DNA of 64,000 nt from Paraburkholderia sartisoli (GTDB taxonomy: Bacteria; Pseudomonadota; Gammaproteobacteria; Burkholderiales; Burkholderiaceae). Below, one piece after another: positions 53,634 through 64,000 of the stretch (position 1 is its first letter; every line of letters begins with the position of its first letter). The notes beneath the pieces were generated by a model. It was not told where the DNA came from. It saw only the letters and a list, made by a program, of their open reading frames with translations, and made no database searches. The stretch lies in contig NZ_FNRQ01000013.1 of assembly GCF_900107685.1 (NCBI RefSeq), positions 20,945 to 84,944 on the forward strand. The letters run 5' to 3'. The position numbers and the translations under genes are program-made.

Positions 53634-54260
53634 ATGACCAGAACAACGAAAGCTGAAGAAGCGCCCATTCGTCCCACGCGCGAGGAAGCGGAAGCAGCGG
53701 TTCGCGTGCTGCTGCGCTGGGCCGGCGACGATCCCGCGCGTGAAGGCCTGCTCGACACGCCGTCGCGCGTGGTGCGTTCGTACGAGGAGTTTTTCGCCGG
53801 ATACACCGTCGACCCGAAGGAGCTGCTCGCGCGCACGTTTTCCGAAGTCGACGGCTACGACGAAATGATCGTGCTGAAAGACATCCGCTTCGAAAGCTAT
53901 TGCGAACATCACATGGTGCCGATCATCGGCCGCGCGCACGTGGCTTATCTGCCGGAACATCGCGTCGTGGGCATCTCGAAGCTCGCGCGCCTCGTCGATG
54001 CATTCGCCAAGCGTCTGCAGATCCAGGAAAAGATGACCGTGCAGATCGCCGATACGCTCAACGAGGTGCTGCAGCCCAAGGGTGTCGGCGTGATTCTCGA
54101 GGCGTCGCATCAATGCATGTCGACGCGCGGCGTCCACAAGGCGGGCGTCGCGATGGTCACGTCGCGCATGCTCGGCACGTTCCGCAGCGATCCTTCGACA
54201 CGGCGCGAGTTCCTGTCGATCGTGGGCAATGCGTCGACGGTGAGCGTGGCGAATACCTGA
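53634..54260 (+). CDS. folE: GTP cyclohydrolase I
   Basis: The first enzyme of tetrahydrofolate (and pterin) synthesis, turning GTP into dihydroneopterin triphosphate, 208 residues. Zinc ligands Cys90 and His93 (SYCEHHMVP) and Cys161 (SHQCMSTRGV) are in place. AGGAG lies six bases before the ATG. Many Burkholderiaceae have more than one folE copy. It follows the LysR gene by 65 bases but is probably a separate unit, and converges on the EamA gene. Confidence 0.94.
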   Translation: MTRTTKAEEAPIRPTREEAEAAVRVLLRWAGDDPAREGLLDTPSRVVRSYEEFFAGYTVDPKELLARTFSEVDGYDEMIVLKDIRFESYCEHHMVPIIGRAHVAYLPEHRVVGISKLARLVDAFAKRLQIQEKMTVQIADTLNEVLQPKGVGVILEASHQCMSTRGVHKAGVAMVTSRMLGTFRSDPSTRREFLSIVGNASTVSVANT

Positions 54261-54274
54261 GGTCGCGGCGGCGT

Positions 54275-55186
54275 TCACGCGCTTGCGCGCCTTCGTCCGC
54301 GCACGAAGCCGTCCATGCTCGCCAGCAACACCGCCCCCAGCACGCACGCCACGCCGCCCAGTTGCGCGGCGCTCACGGGCTCGTGCAGCAGCCACGCGGC
54401 GAGCGCGACGGACGACACCGGCACGAGCGCTGTCGTCAGGCTCGCCTCCGAGCCGCTGATCCGCGCGGCGCCCGCATACCAGAGCACGAAGCCGGCCACG
54501 GTCGGCACGAGCGCGTAGTAGACGACGCCAGCAATCGCCGCGCTGTCGATCTGCCCGCGCCACGGCGCTTCGAAGAGCGCCGGCACGAGGGCCACCGCGA
54601 AACCGATCCCGCTCATAAGCGCCGACAGTTGCAACGCCGGGACCGGCGTCGACAGCTTGCGGTTGAGCAGGATGAACAGCACTTCGCAGACAACTGCCGC
54701 GAGCACGAGCGCATCGCCCGCCAGCGCGCGGCTGTTTCTCGCCCCTTCGAGGTCATCGAAGCGCACCGTGCAGGCCAGCACGCCGGCCGTCGCGAGCAGG
54801 ATCGCGCCGATCAGCGCGGGACGTGGCCGCTCGCCGAACGCGATCATCGCGACGCCCGCCGTGACGGCAGGCAGGGTGCCCGCGATCACACCCGCGTCGG
54901 TCGCCGAAGCGAGCTTCATGCCGCTGATCAGGAACACCGTGTAGCCGACGCTGCCGGCGCCCGCCTGCGCGATCACCAGCATCGTGTCGCGCCGGTTCAG
55001 ATGCGGGAACGTCGCGCCGCGCATGCGCATGATCGCGACGAGCAGCGGAAACGCGATCGCGAAGCGCAACGCCGTGGCGCAGAAAGGCGGCAGGCCGGCC
55101 GCGATGGTCTTGCTGACCACCACGGTGCTACCCACGCCGATCATCGCCAGCGCGCAAAAGAGATAACCCGTCGAGCGTGAATTCAT
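54275..55186 (-). CDS. EamA-family (DMT) transporter
   Basis: A drug/metabolite exporter of 303 residues with ten helices formed from two EamA repeats. GYLFCALAMIGVGSTVVVSK opens the first; VVYYALVPTVAGFVLWYAGA is typical of the second. The substrate is unknown; the founding member exports cysteine pathway metabolites. It is preceded in the same direction by an AraC gene (114-bp gap) and a serine acetyltransferase gene. ATG at 55186. Confidence 0.88.
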   Translation of the reverse strand: MNSRSTGYLFCALAMIGVGSTVVVSKTIAAGLPPFCATALRFAIAFPLLVAIMRMRGATFPHLNRRDTMLVIAQAGAGSVGYTVFLISGMKLASATDAGVIAGTLPAVTAGVAMIAFGERPRPALIGAILLATAGVLACTVRFDDLEGARNSRALAGDALVLAAVVCEVLFILLNRKLSTPVPALQLSALMSGIGFAVALVPALFEAPWRGQIDSAAIAGVVYYALVPTVAGFVLWYAGAARISGSEASLTTALVPVSSVALAAWLLHEPVSAAQLGGVACVLGAVLLASMDGFVRGRRRASA

Positions 55187-55300
55187 GCCGCGTCCTTGTT
55201 CGCTGAGTGATGTGACACAGCGTAGGGCACGCGCGAACGCGGGTCTTGAATGAAATTGCAGCGGGATGAACACGTGGCGGCAAGCCGCGAGTTATGTCGC

Positions 55301-56119
55301 TCAGGAACGCCGCGTCGCCGCCGCATAACTCGCGGGCGTGATGCCGAGCAGGCGCACGAACGCGCGCGTCATGTGGCTCTGATCGGCGAAGCCCGCGCCG
55401 ACCGCGGCGTCGGCGAGCGCGCTGCCTGTCGCGATCAACCGGCGCGCGAGCGCCACGCGCCGCTGCATCCGGTAAGCGTGCGGCGGCAGGCCGAGTTCCC
55501 GCGCGAAACCGCGCAGCAACTGGAAGCGGCTCATCCCCGCTTCGGACGCCAGATCGGCCAGCGTCAGCGCGGACGCAGGATCGTCGTCGATGCGCACCTT
55601 CGCGCGCGCGATCGGCGCGAGCGCGAGGCGCGGCGGCGCGAGCGTCGTGTGGTGCGCGCCGACATGGGCGATGAGCGCGACAAGCGCCTCTTCGCGCGCC
55701 ATGTCGCAGGCACACGCGGCATCGTCGACAGCGGCTGCGAAGAGGCGCTCGAACCGTATCTTCAGCAACGGATCGTGCGTGACGGGCTGCGTCAGTTCGA
55801 CGTCGCGCGTGAACGTTTGCGTCAGCTCACCCGCCGCCTCGAACATCAGCGAAGGTGCGAAGTAAAGCATGTGCCACGCGCGGCCGCGCTCGTCGAGCGG
55901 GCTGCCGTCGTGGACTTCGCCGGGATTGCAGGTGATCACGTCATTGGCGCGCGCCTCGACCGGGCCGCGTCCGCTCGCCGAACGCTGCCCGCCGCGCACG
56001 ATCACGCCGATACCGAAGCCGTCGTGCGAATGGCGCGGAAAGGCATGCGTCGTTTCCGCGACCGTCGCTTCAAGGCCGTCGATTGCACAGCGAATCATCT
56101 GGACGCGGCCGCGCTGCAT
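55301..56119 (-). CDS. AraC-family transcription regulator
   Basis: A 272-residue regulator with an N-terminal cupin-like sensing domain (RHSHDGFGIGVIVRG) and a C-terminal AraC DNA-binding domain (LADLASEAGMSRFQLLRGFA, VGAGFADQSHMTRAFVRLLG). The arrangement suggests control of the EamA exporter just downstream. The start is 56119 or the Met at 56098. Confidence 0.9.
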   Translation of the reverse strand: MQRGRVQMIRCAIDGLEATVAETTHAFPRHSHDGFGIGVIVRGGQRSASGRGPVEARANDVITCNPGEVHDGSPLDERGRAWHMLYFAPSLMFEAAGELTQTFTRDVELTQPVTHDPLLKIRFERLFAAAVDDAACACDMAREEALVALIAHVGAHHTTLAPPRLALAPIARAKVRIDDDPASALTLADLASEAGMSRFQLLRGFARELGLPPHAYRMQRRVALARRLIATGSALADAAVGAGFADQSHMTRAFVRLLGITPASYAAATRRS

Positions 56120-56179
56120 GCGGATCTCAGGCGCTCAGCCGGTCAGGCGCGCGATCACACGGGGGCCGGCGCGACGACA

Positions 56180-57106
56180 TCAGCGTTTGCCCTCGTCGCT
56201 GCGATCGCCTTCGCGGATCTTGCCCTGCGACACGCTGCTGCCCGGCGGCACGCTATGCGTGAGCCACACGTTGCCGCCGATCACCGAGCCCTTGCCGATC
56301 GTCACGCGACCCAGAATCGTCGCGCCCGCGTAGATCACGACGTCGTCCTCGACGATCGGATGGCGCGCATTGCCCTTCACGAGCGAGCCGTCGACATCCG
56401 CCGCAAAACTTTTCGCACCGAGCGTCACCGCCTGATACAGGCGCACGCGCTCGCCGATGATCGCGGTCTCGCCGATCACCACGCCCGTGCCGTGATCGAT
56501 GAAGAAGCTCGGGCCGATCGACGCGCCCGGGTGGATGTCGATGCCGGTGGCCGAGTGCGCGATCTCGTTGATGAAGCGCGCGAGCAGCGGCACGCCGAGC
56601 CGGTGCAGCGCGTGCGCGAGACGGTGATGCGTCATCGCGCCCACGCCGGGATAGCACAGCAGGATTTCGGTGATGTGCTGCGCGGCAGGGTCACCCGCGA
56701 ACGCAGCCTGGATGTCGCTCACGAGCAGCGCGCGAATGCCGGGCAACTGCTTGCCGAATTCGCGTGCGACATCGAACGCATGCACGCTGAGTTCGGCGTC
56801 GGGCGTCTGTGCGTATTCCGGCAGAAAACGCAACGCGCGACGGATCTGCTCGGCCAGCAGCCGCAACGTGCTTTCAAGCGTATGGCCGACGTAATAGTCG
56901 ACGCTTTCATCTGTCAGGTCGGGCGCGCCGTAGTGCGTCGGAAACAGCGCCGCGCGCAGGCCCGCGACGATGTTGATCACCCCTTCGCGCGAGGGCAGTT
57001 CGCGGATGCCGCGCGGGTGGCGCGTTCGATGCAGTTCTTCGCGCGACGCCCGCAATGCGGCGACGATCTGTTCAAGACCCCAGTTATGGGAAGACACGTT
57101 TGACAT
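56180..57106 (-). CDS. Serine O-acetyltransferase (EpsC/SatA type)
   Basis: Acetylates L-serine with acetyl-CoA to O-acetylserine, the first step of cysteine synthesis; 308 residues, of the longer EpsC class. The left-handed beta-helix (hexapeptide) part begins at EIAHSATGIDIHPGASIG and includes HGTGVVIGETA and GAKSFA. ATG at 57106 starts MSNVSSHNWGLEQIV. Its gene lies upstream of the AraC and EamA genes (60-bp gap) in the same direction. Confidence 0.9.
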   Translation of the reverse strand: MSNVSSHNWGLEQIVAALRASREELHRTRHPRGIRELPSREGVINIVAGLRAALFPTHYGAPDLTDESVDYYVGHTLESTLRLLAEQIRRALRFLPEYAQTPDAELSVHAFDVAREFGKQLPGIRALLVSDIQAAFAGDPAAQHITEILLCYPGVGAMTHHRLAHALHRLGVPLLARFINEIAHSATGIDIHPGASIGPSFFIDHGTGVVIGETAIIGERVRLYQAVTLGAKSFAADVDGSLVKGNARHPIVEDDVVIYAGATILGRVTIGKGSVIGGNVWLTHSVPPGSSVSQGKIREGDRSDEGKR

Positions 57107-57219
57107 GAGGACGGCGCCCGCACGGGAGTGCGGTTCGAAGTGAAGTGTCCCCAAGATTACCGCGTTTTTTGTCTGCCCGCGTGACGCTCATCCGGGACAG
57201 GGTGCAAGCTGCGCGGCGT

Positions 57220-57453
57220 TCAGATCGTCACGCTGCTCGCGTCGATCCAGCGCACGGCCCAGTCGCGTGCGTGTGCAATAGCAGAGGCTTCGTCGGAAAA
57301 GCGGAGATCGACGGGGAAAAAACGGTTGGCGACGAGCTCGCCGTCGCTCGAACGTGAGATCACGACATAGGGTTGATACATACCGTCGCCGGAACGCGCC
57401 GGCGCACAGTTCAGCAAGTAGCCACGATGTGTGAATGCAGCATCGAAATGCAT
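57220..57453 (-). CDS. Small hypothetical protein of Burkholderia type
   Basis: A 77-residue soluble protein starting MHFDAAFTHRGYLLNCAPAR and ending HARDWAVRWIDASSVTI. The composition and middle (YQPYVVISRSSDGELVANRF) look like a small family common in Burkholderiaceae (DUF6566-like, my recollection). Function unknown. Confidence 0.6.
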   Translation of the reverse strand: MHFDAAFTHRGYLLNCAPARSGDGMYQPYVVISRSSDGELVANRFFPVDLRFSDEASAIAHARDWAVRWIDASSVTI

Positions 57454-57731
57454 GAGTCACCTGCCCCTGACTGCCTCGTCAATGATATGAGCGACGCGCG
57501 GTATTCTGTTCCCAGCCCGCAGGCCGCTCTTCGATACGCGCCATCTCGTTCGGACTAAGATCATACTCTGTAGAAAATGCGTGTTCTACGGAAAAAAAGC
57601 AAAAAATGACGGGACGCGCGGACGACCTCGACGGCACCCTTACCCGTATTGAAAGTGCGGCTGCCGGAACGGGTCTTGCTGGCAGAACAGGTGGGTACTT
57701 CACCTGATCGTTCCTGAATGGAGGTAGCGTC

Positions 57732-58178
57732 ATGGACAGCACCGACGTAAAGAAACCGCAGGGCGTCGCTGCGGCAAAGCGGCCGCTCAGCGCCGAGATG
57801 CACAACGATCGCACGCACGACAGCACCGTCGACACCGACGGCAAGAATCACGAAGCGGCACGAATTGCCGGACACGGTGCGATCAGCCCAGACGAAATGA
57901 CCGGCAGCAATGCGTCACTCGACGACAGCGTGCCTGACATGCTCGGCGACATCGCGGGCTTCGACAGCCGCGTGGGCGGCAATCATCTTCTGCTGGCGCT
58001 CGAACCTGGGTGTACGCTCGTCGACAAAGGCATGGTCGCACCTGACAAGCCCTATGACCTCGACTATCAGTTCGACGACCCGCGCACGCCTCGCGAACGT
58101 CGGCATCGCGGACGCATTCACTACGCGCAGAACCATTTGCGGCCGGCGCGCGTGATCGAATTGCAGCGCGGCAAATAG
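57732..58178 (+). CDS. DUF3005-like hypothetical protein
   Basis: A 148-residue hydrophilic protein, likely disordered in the first 60 residues. Blocks such as MHNDRTHDSTVDTDGKNHEA and GFDSRVGGNHLLLALEPG match what I recall of the DUF3005 family, confined mostly to Burkholderia relatives. GGAGG lies seven bases before the ATG. No known function. Confidence 0.75.
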   Translation: MDSTDVKKPQGVAAAKRPLSAEMHNDRTHDSTVDTDGKNHEAARIAGHGAISPDEMTGSNASLDDSVPDMLGDIAGFDSRVGGNHLLLALEPGCTLVDKGMVAPDKPYDLDYQFDDPRTPRERRHRGRIHYAQNHLRPARVIELQRGK

Positions 58179-58305
58179 ACGGCACCGGTCTGGTATGTCT
58201 GATTGGCGCGTGTGCCGCGTACAGCTTTATTGCAACTGCAACTGCATCGACAACCGGGGCTAGCCGTTCCCCGGTTTCCCCATTCCTCATTTGTGGAGTA
58301 CCAGC

Positions 58306-58911
58306 ATGAACAAGGTTGTGGTCATCGGCGCAACGGGCACGCTCGGCCAGGCCGTCGCAAGCGAACTGAAGGCGCGGCATGAAGTCGTCGAAGTGGGCGC
58401 GACGCGCGGCGCATATCGCGTCGACAGCACGGACCCGGCAAGCGTCGAGAAGCTCTTTCGCGAAGTCGGCAAAGTGGATGCCGTGGTCACCACGACCGGC
58501 AAGGTACATTTCGGCCCGCTCGCGGAGATGACCGTGGAGCAGTTCTGGATCGGCCTGCGCGACAAGCTGATGGGCCAGATCAACGTCGTGCTCGGCGCAC
58601 ATCAGTACGTCAACGACGGCGGCTCGTTCACGCTGACGAGCGGCATCCTCGCCGACGAGCCGATCCGCCTCGGGGCCAGTGCGACCTCGGTGAATCTGGC
58701 GCTGGAAGGTTTCGTGCGCGGCGCGGCAATCGAGCTGCCGCGTGGCATCCGCATCAACGTAGTGAGCCCGACCGTGCTCGAAGAATCGATGGAAGGCTAT
58801 GCGCCGTTTTTCCGCGGCTTCGAACCGGTCAGCGCGAAGCGCGCTGCGCAGGCTTATCTGCGCAGCGTCGAAGGTGCGCAGACCGGGCAGGTTTATCGCG
58901 TCGGTTACTGA
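58306..58911 (+). CDS. Short-chain dehydrogenase/reductase
   Basis: A compact SDR of 201 residues (typical is 240-260). The NAD(P) motif is VVVIGATGTLGQAVASELKA. The catalytic Tyr of YxxxK is not found: the matching stretch reads GASATSVNLALEGFVRGAA, with Ser/Val at those places. So it may be an atypical SDR of the short YgfF/YbbO-like kind or a non-catalytic member. GGAG lies eight bases before the ATG. Confidence 0.8.
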   Translation: MNKVVVIGATGTLGQAVASELKARHEVVEVGATRGAYRVDSTDPASVEKLFREVGKVDAVVTTTGKVHFGPLAEMTVEQFWIGLRDKLMGQINVVLGAHQYVNDGGSFTLTSGILADEPIRLGASATSVNLALEGFVRGAAIELPRGIRINVVSPTVLEESMEGYAPFFRGFEPVSAKRAAQAYLRSVEGAQTGQVYRVGY

Positions 58912-59022
58912 ACTCGCGCGGCGCGTTTTTAGTCATGTAGTTCACGGGAGGGCCATCGTATTCCCATGAAGGATGCGACGGCCCTCGTGCATGTCGCGCG
59001 CCCGGCGTGGACGGCGCTCAGC

Positions 59023-60756
<1,734 letters not shown>

Positions 60757-60810
60757 GCTCTCTCCAGCAACGTCCTGACTACGTACGGCGTGGGCGTGCT
60801 GGCGCGGCCG

Positions 60811-61746
60811 TCAGGCCTTCTGCTGCTTCACACGCGACACGATCTGCGTCGGGCTCACGAACTGCAGCGCGATCAGCACCCAGATCAGCGTGATGGCCAT
60901 GTAGATCATCGCCATCGCGTCGATCGACTGCGGCGCGCGAACGCCCGTCGAGAACACAGCGTAATACAACGCGACCACCAGCGTCTGCGTGGCGGGGCCC
61001 GCTGTGAAGAACGTCAGCTCGAACATCCCGATCGTGCGCACCAGCACGAGCAGCCCGGCCGCCAGCATGCCGGGCACCAGCAGCGGCAACAGCACGTAAC
61101 GGAAGTAACGGAACGTGTTCGCCCCAAAGATGCGCGCCGCCGATTCAAGATTCGGGTCGATCTGCTCGATGAACGGCGTCATCACCAGAATCACGAACGG
61201 CAGTGCCGGCACCAGGTTCGCCAAGATCACGCCCGAGAGCGTGCCGGCCAGCCCCACCTTGTACATCACGGTCGCCATCGGGATGCCGTACGTCACCGGC
61301 GGCACCATCAGCGGCAGCAGGAAGACCAGCATCGCAATCCGCTTGCCGGGGAACTGCACGCGGGCGAGCGCATAGGCCGCCGGCACGCCGAGCAGCACCG
61401 AGAGCAGCACCACCGCGCCCACCACCTCGACGGTCACCCACAGCACGTTGGCGAGCTGGAAGTCGCTCCACGCCTGCGCGTACCAGTGCAGCGTGAAGCC
61501 CTGCGGCAGCGGCGTGCCGAACCAGCGCGTCGCGATCGAGTTGACCGCGACCGTCGCGATCAGCAGCACGACGTTGAGCAGGAAGAACACCATCGCGCCC
61601 CACACCAGCACTTTCCACAGACGATCGGGCAAGCTCGTGCGCTGCCGGCCCGAGCGCTGCGCGCCGTCGTTGCCGCCCTTGCGGCTGCCGTCGGGCTGCT
61701 TCGCGGGCGTGGGCCACGGATGCGTGGCCTGTTGATCGGTTGTCAT
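60811..61746 (-). CDS. ABC transporter permease 2 (PotC type)
   Basis: An inner-membrane permease of 311 residues with six helices, preceded by a polar N-terminal tail of about 45 residues. The EAA loop reads ESAARIFGANTFRYFRYVLLPLLVPG. It overlaps the upstream permease gene by one base (TGATG). The pair belongs to the polyamine/opine-type (Pot) ABC importers. Confidence 0.9.
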   Translation of the reverse strand: MTTDQQATHPWPTPAKQPDGSRKGGNDGAQRSGRQRTSLPDRLWKVLVWGAMVFFLLNVVLLIATVAVNSIATRWFGTPLPQGFTLHWYAQAWSDFQLANVLWVTVEVVGAVVLLSVLLGVPAAYALARVQFPGKRIAMLVFLLPLMVPPVTYGIPMATVMYKVGLAGTLSGVILANLVPALPFVILVMTPFIEQIDPNLESAARIFGANTFRYFRYVLLPLLVPGMLAAGLLVLVRTIGMFELTFFTAGPATQTLVVALYYAVFSTGVRAPQSIDAMAMIYMAITLIWVLIALQFVSPTQIVSRVKQQKA

Positions 61747-62624
61747 CAGCCCTTTCCTCCCGTCACCGGTCCGCTGTAGAAGAAGCGGCGCGCACCGAGC
61801 ATCGCCGCGACCACCAGCAGCTGCACGAAACCCATCACCATCGCGATGGTGGAGGCCAGCGAATAGTCATAGCTCTCGAACGCCGCCTCGGCCGCGGCGA
61901 TCGACATCACCCGCGTCGGCCCCGCGGGCGCGCCCAGCAGCACCGCCGACGGAAACACCGAGAACGCCTGCACGAACGACAGGCACGCGGCCATCGTCAG
62001 CCCCGGGATCAGCAACGGCAGATAGATGCGCAGGAACTGCTGCCACGGACTCGCGCCAAGCGTGGCCGCCGCGCTCGCGAGCCGCGGGTCGATCCCGGTC
62101 ACGTACGAGAGCGTAAGCAGAAACGCGAACGGAAAGCCCGACACGATCAGCGAGATCAGCACGCCCCAGTAGTTGTGCGTGAGCCGCACCTCGTCGGCAT
62201 ACAGGTGCATGCCCTGCAGCGCCTGCGGAAACCAGCCGTTCGGCCCGAAGTACGTCAGCATGCCGTCGGCGATCAGCACCGTGCCGAGCGTCACCGGGAT
62301 CACCAGCAGCGTCGTGACGAACTTCTGGTAGCGCGAGTCGCGCCGCAACGCGAACGCGACCGGAATCGACACCCCGACGTTGATCAGCGTCGCGGGCACC
62401 GCGAGCTTGAGCGTCACGATGATCGTCGGCCACATCGACCGGTCGCTGAAGAACGTCGTGTAGTTGGCCCACACGCTGCCGCCGTTCGCCGGCTGGAACG
62501 ACAGCACGAGCCCGTACGCGAACGGATAGATGAAGAGCGCGAGAATGAAGACCAGCGCGGGCGTGACGAGCCACGCGCGGGTGTCGCGCGGCGCGGGCGG
62601 CGGCGCGAGCGTGACCGCGTTCAT
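61746..62624 (-). CDS. ABC transporter permease 1 (PotB type)
   Basis: A permease of 292 residues with six helices. The EAA loop is ASAAATLGASPWQQFLRIYLPLLIPG. It overlaps the ATPase gene upstream by four bases and the second permease gene by one, so all are translated together. Confidence 0.9.
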   Translation of the reverse strand: MNAVTLAPPPAPRDTRAWLVTPALVFILALFIYPFAYGLVLSFQPANGGSVWANYTTFFSDRSMWPTIIVTLKLAVPATLINVGVSIPVAFALRRDSRYQKFVTTLLVIPVTLGTVLIADGMLTYFGPNGWFPQALQGMHLYADEVRLTHNYWGVLISLIVSGFPFAFLLTLSYVTGIDPRLASAAATLGASPWQQFLRIYLPLLIPGLTMAACLSFVQAFSVFPSAVLLGAPAGPTRVMSIAAAEAAFESYDYSLASTIAMVMGFVQLLVVAAMLGARRFFYSGPVTGGKG

Positions 62625-63700
62625 GGCGCCTCCCCGTCATACACGAGCGTGCGCGCGGGCGGCACGCACAGGCTGATGTGCCCGCCCTCGCTGAATTCGC
62701 CCGGCAGGCGCGCCCACAGGTCGCCAAACGCCGTCTTCACGCGGATCAGCGAGTCGCGCCCGCCGTACTCGACCGTCAGCACCTGGGCGTCGAACGCGTT
62801 CGGCGCGCCGGGCGCGGCGCGCTCCATGTCCTCCGGACGCAGCGCGACGCTCACGCGCTTGCCGGTGAACGCCTCCATCGGCGTGCCGGTGAGCCGCACG
62901 CCGTTCGCCGTCAGCGCGACGCCCTCGCCCACCATGCCCGCCAGCGTGAATGCCGCGACGTTGCGATAGCCCATGAAACGCGCCACGTGCAGGTTCCTCG
63001 GCCGCTCGTAGACGTCCTTCGGCGCGGCGACCTGCTGCACGACGCCCTCCCGCATCACGACGATGCGGTCGGCCATCGACAGCGCCTCGTCCTGGTCGTG
63101 CGTGACGTAAATCGTCGCGCGTTCGAGCTGGCTGTGGATGCGCCGGATCTCGGCGCGCATCTCGATGCGCAGCTTGGTGTCGAGGTTCGACAGCGGCTCG
63201 TCCATCAGGATCAGCGGCGGCTCGATCACGATCGCCCGCGCGATCGCCACGCGCTGCTGCTGGCCGCCCGACAGTTGCCCCGGCAGCTTGCGCTCATGGC
63301 CCACCAGCTGCACCAGCTGCAGCGCCTCGCGCGCGCGCCGCACGGCCTCGCCCTTCGCGACCCCGCGCATCTTCAGCCCGAAGCCCACGTTCTCCAGCAC
63401 CGACATGTGCGGAAAGAGCGCGTAGTTCTGGAACACCATGCCAAAGCCGCGCTTCTCGGGCGGCAGCACGTCGATGCGTTTGTCGTCCAGCCAGATGCCC
63501 CCGCCCGTCAGCGGCTGGAGGCCGGCGATGCAATTGAGCGCGGTGGATTTGCCGCAGCCCGAGGGCCCGAGCAGCGCGATGAATTCGCCGCGCTGGATGC
63601 TCAGGTCGAGCCCCTGCAGCGCGGCAACCGCGTGACCCTCGGCGTTTGTAAAGCTGCGGCACACCGAATCGAGGCGCAGCTGCTCAAAGTGATACTTCAT
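62621..63700 (-). CDS. ABC transporter ATP-binding protein (PotA/UgpC type)
   Basis: An importer ATPase of 359 residues: Walker A LLGPSGCGKST, signature QLSGGQQQRVAIARAI, Walker B LILMDEPLSNLDTK, and a C-terminal TOBE regulatory domain from about residue 245. AGGA lies before the ATG. It starts the visible operon after the solute-binding protein gene, whose end is at 63884. Confidence 0.92.
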   Translation of the reverse strand: MKYHFEQLRLDSVCRSFTNAEGHAVAALQGLDLSIQRGEFIALLGPSGCGKSTALNCIAGLQPLTGGGIWLDDKRIDVLPPEKRGFGMVFQNYALFPHMSVLENVGFGLKMRGVAKGEAVRRAREALQLVQLVGHERKLPGQLSGGQQQRVAIARAIVIEPPLILMDEPLSNLDTKLRIEMRAEIRRIHSQLERATIYVTHDQDEALSMADRIVVMREGVVQQVAAPKDVYERPRNLHVARFMGYRNVAAFTLAGMVGEGVALTANGVRLTGTPMEAFTGKRVSVALRPEDMERAAPGAPNAFDAQVLTVEYGGRDSLIRVKTAFGDLWARLPGEFSEGGHISLCVPPARTLVYDGEAP

Positions 63701-63883
63701 GACAGTTTCCTGAAGCTGGCGGCGGTGCGGCGCACTGCGCGCGCGCCGCCGTGCAAGTCATTGAGACGCGACGTTCGTGACGTAGCCGCCCCCTGTGCGC
63801 GCGAACCGGCGACGCACAGGGGGCAGGCTCGGAGCCGGCTGGATGCAAGCCGGAGGCCGACTGGAGACAAGCCTGAAGCAGCG

Positions 63884-64000
63884 CTATTTCGTCTTCGCCG
63901 CGCCCACTTCGCGGTCCCACTTCTGGAACGCGGCCACCATCGCCGCCGCGCTCAGCGGCAGCACGTGCGGGCGCTCCGCGAGCAGCTTCGCGTACTCCGG
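63884..64000 (-). CDS. ABC solute-binding protein, C-terminal end only
   Basis: The last 38 codons and TAG stop of a gene running off the right edge on the minus strand. The translated end includes PEYAKLLAERPHVLPLSAAA and closes KWDREVGAAKTK. It lies 183 bases upstream of the ATPase gene, the usual place of the periplasmic receptor for a Pot-type transporter. The ligand is unknown; a sugar acid is suggested by the IlvD/Edd gene. Confidence 0.7.
   Translation of the reverse strand, partial: PEYAKLLAERPHVLPLSAAAMVAAFQKWDREVGAAKTK

Noticed and set aside
58945..58990. GAGGGCC/GGCCCTC hairpin between the SDR and IlvD genes as a terminator
   Set aside because: Imperfect stem with a long loop and no T run; too weak to call.

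Overview
The window is one stretch of a GC-rich genome of the Burkholderiaceae, most like Paraburkholderia, Caballeronia or Burkholderia. The signs are the trimeric porin with the 'QSSVTLYG' mature N-terminus, the HU protein with a Lys/Ala-rich tail, a DUF3005-type small protein, two MocR-type regulators, the pca arrangement and the overall base use. The species assignment is inference. I saw no rRNA, tRNA, CRISPR array, insertion sequence or replication origin. Both ends cut a gene: a YihY/BrkB membrane protein on the left and an ABC solute-binding protein on the right.

Layout. 1-2.9 kb: YihY/BrkB tail and a strongly expressed-looking porin with an AT-rich leader and strong terminators. 2.9-7.3 kb: a four-gene set on the minus strand, CP-ATP-grasp, alpha-E, transglutaminase and the proteasome-like Anbu peptidase. 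7.7-12.3 kb: HU-like protein, MocR regulator, ketopantoate reductase-like enzyme and thiolase. 12.3-17.5 kb: a tripartite EmrAB/NodT-type efflux operon with two tandem MarR regulators and three copies of one 12-bp operator. 17.5-25.9 kb: a second, rearranged version of the amidoligase/transglutaminase system, made of transglutaminase-DUF2126, CP-ATP-grasp fused to alpha-E, and transglutaminase, with a divergent zincin metallopeptidase. 26-31.4 kb: phasin, P450, AhpD-like protein, a degenerate orphan ABC ATPase, a LysR regulator and small membrane proteins. 31.5-38.9 kb: a catabolic island of LacI regulator, TRAP transporter, VOC protein, RuBisCO-like protein and a DUF1537 kinase. 39-43 kb: LysE exporter, MocR regulator and class III aminotransferase. 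43.2-47.9 kb: a branched-chain/aromatic-type ABC transporter with fused LivHM. 48.2-53.6 kb: pcaIJBDC with a divergent LysR gene. 53.6-58.9 kb: folE, EamA exporter, AraC regulator, serine acetyltransferase, small proteins and an SDR. 59-64 kb: an IlvD/Edd dehydratase downstream of a Pot-type ABC transporter.

How the parts work together. The two most unusual units are the paired amidoligase systems. Both carry CP-ATP-grasp, alpha-E and transglutaminase modules. One ends in a proteasome-fold protease. The other carries a glutamine-synthetase-like amidoligase (DUF2126) and a zinc protease. Their chemistry is unknown, but the domain logic suggests making and then cutting a peptide or amide tag. 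The second has lost the Lys and Gly loop in its ATP-grasp domain. The RuBisCO-like cluster at 31.5-38.9 kb looks like uptake, phosphorylation and decarboxylation of a branched or C4-C5 sugar acid, like the oxo-isoapionate steps of apiose catabolism. The pca operon handles the lower beta-ketoadipate branch but has no pcaHG or pcaF here.

Several local DNA motifs are clear by eye. They are GTGCGTATGCAC (three copies, efflux locus), paired 13-bp TTC-N7-GAA boxes (pca), paired TGATGG repeats at 10-bp pitch (LacI/TRAP), GTACCGG repeats (LysE) and two CAATATTGC boxes (porin).
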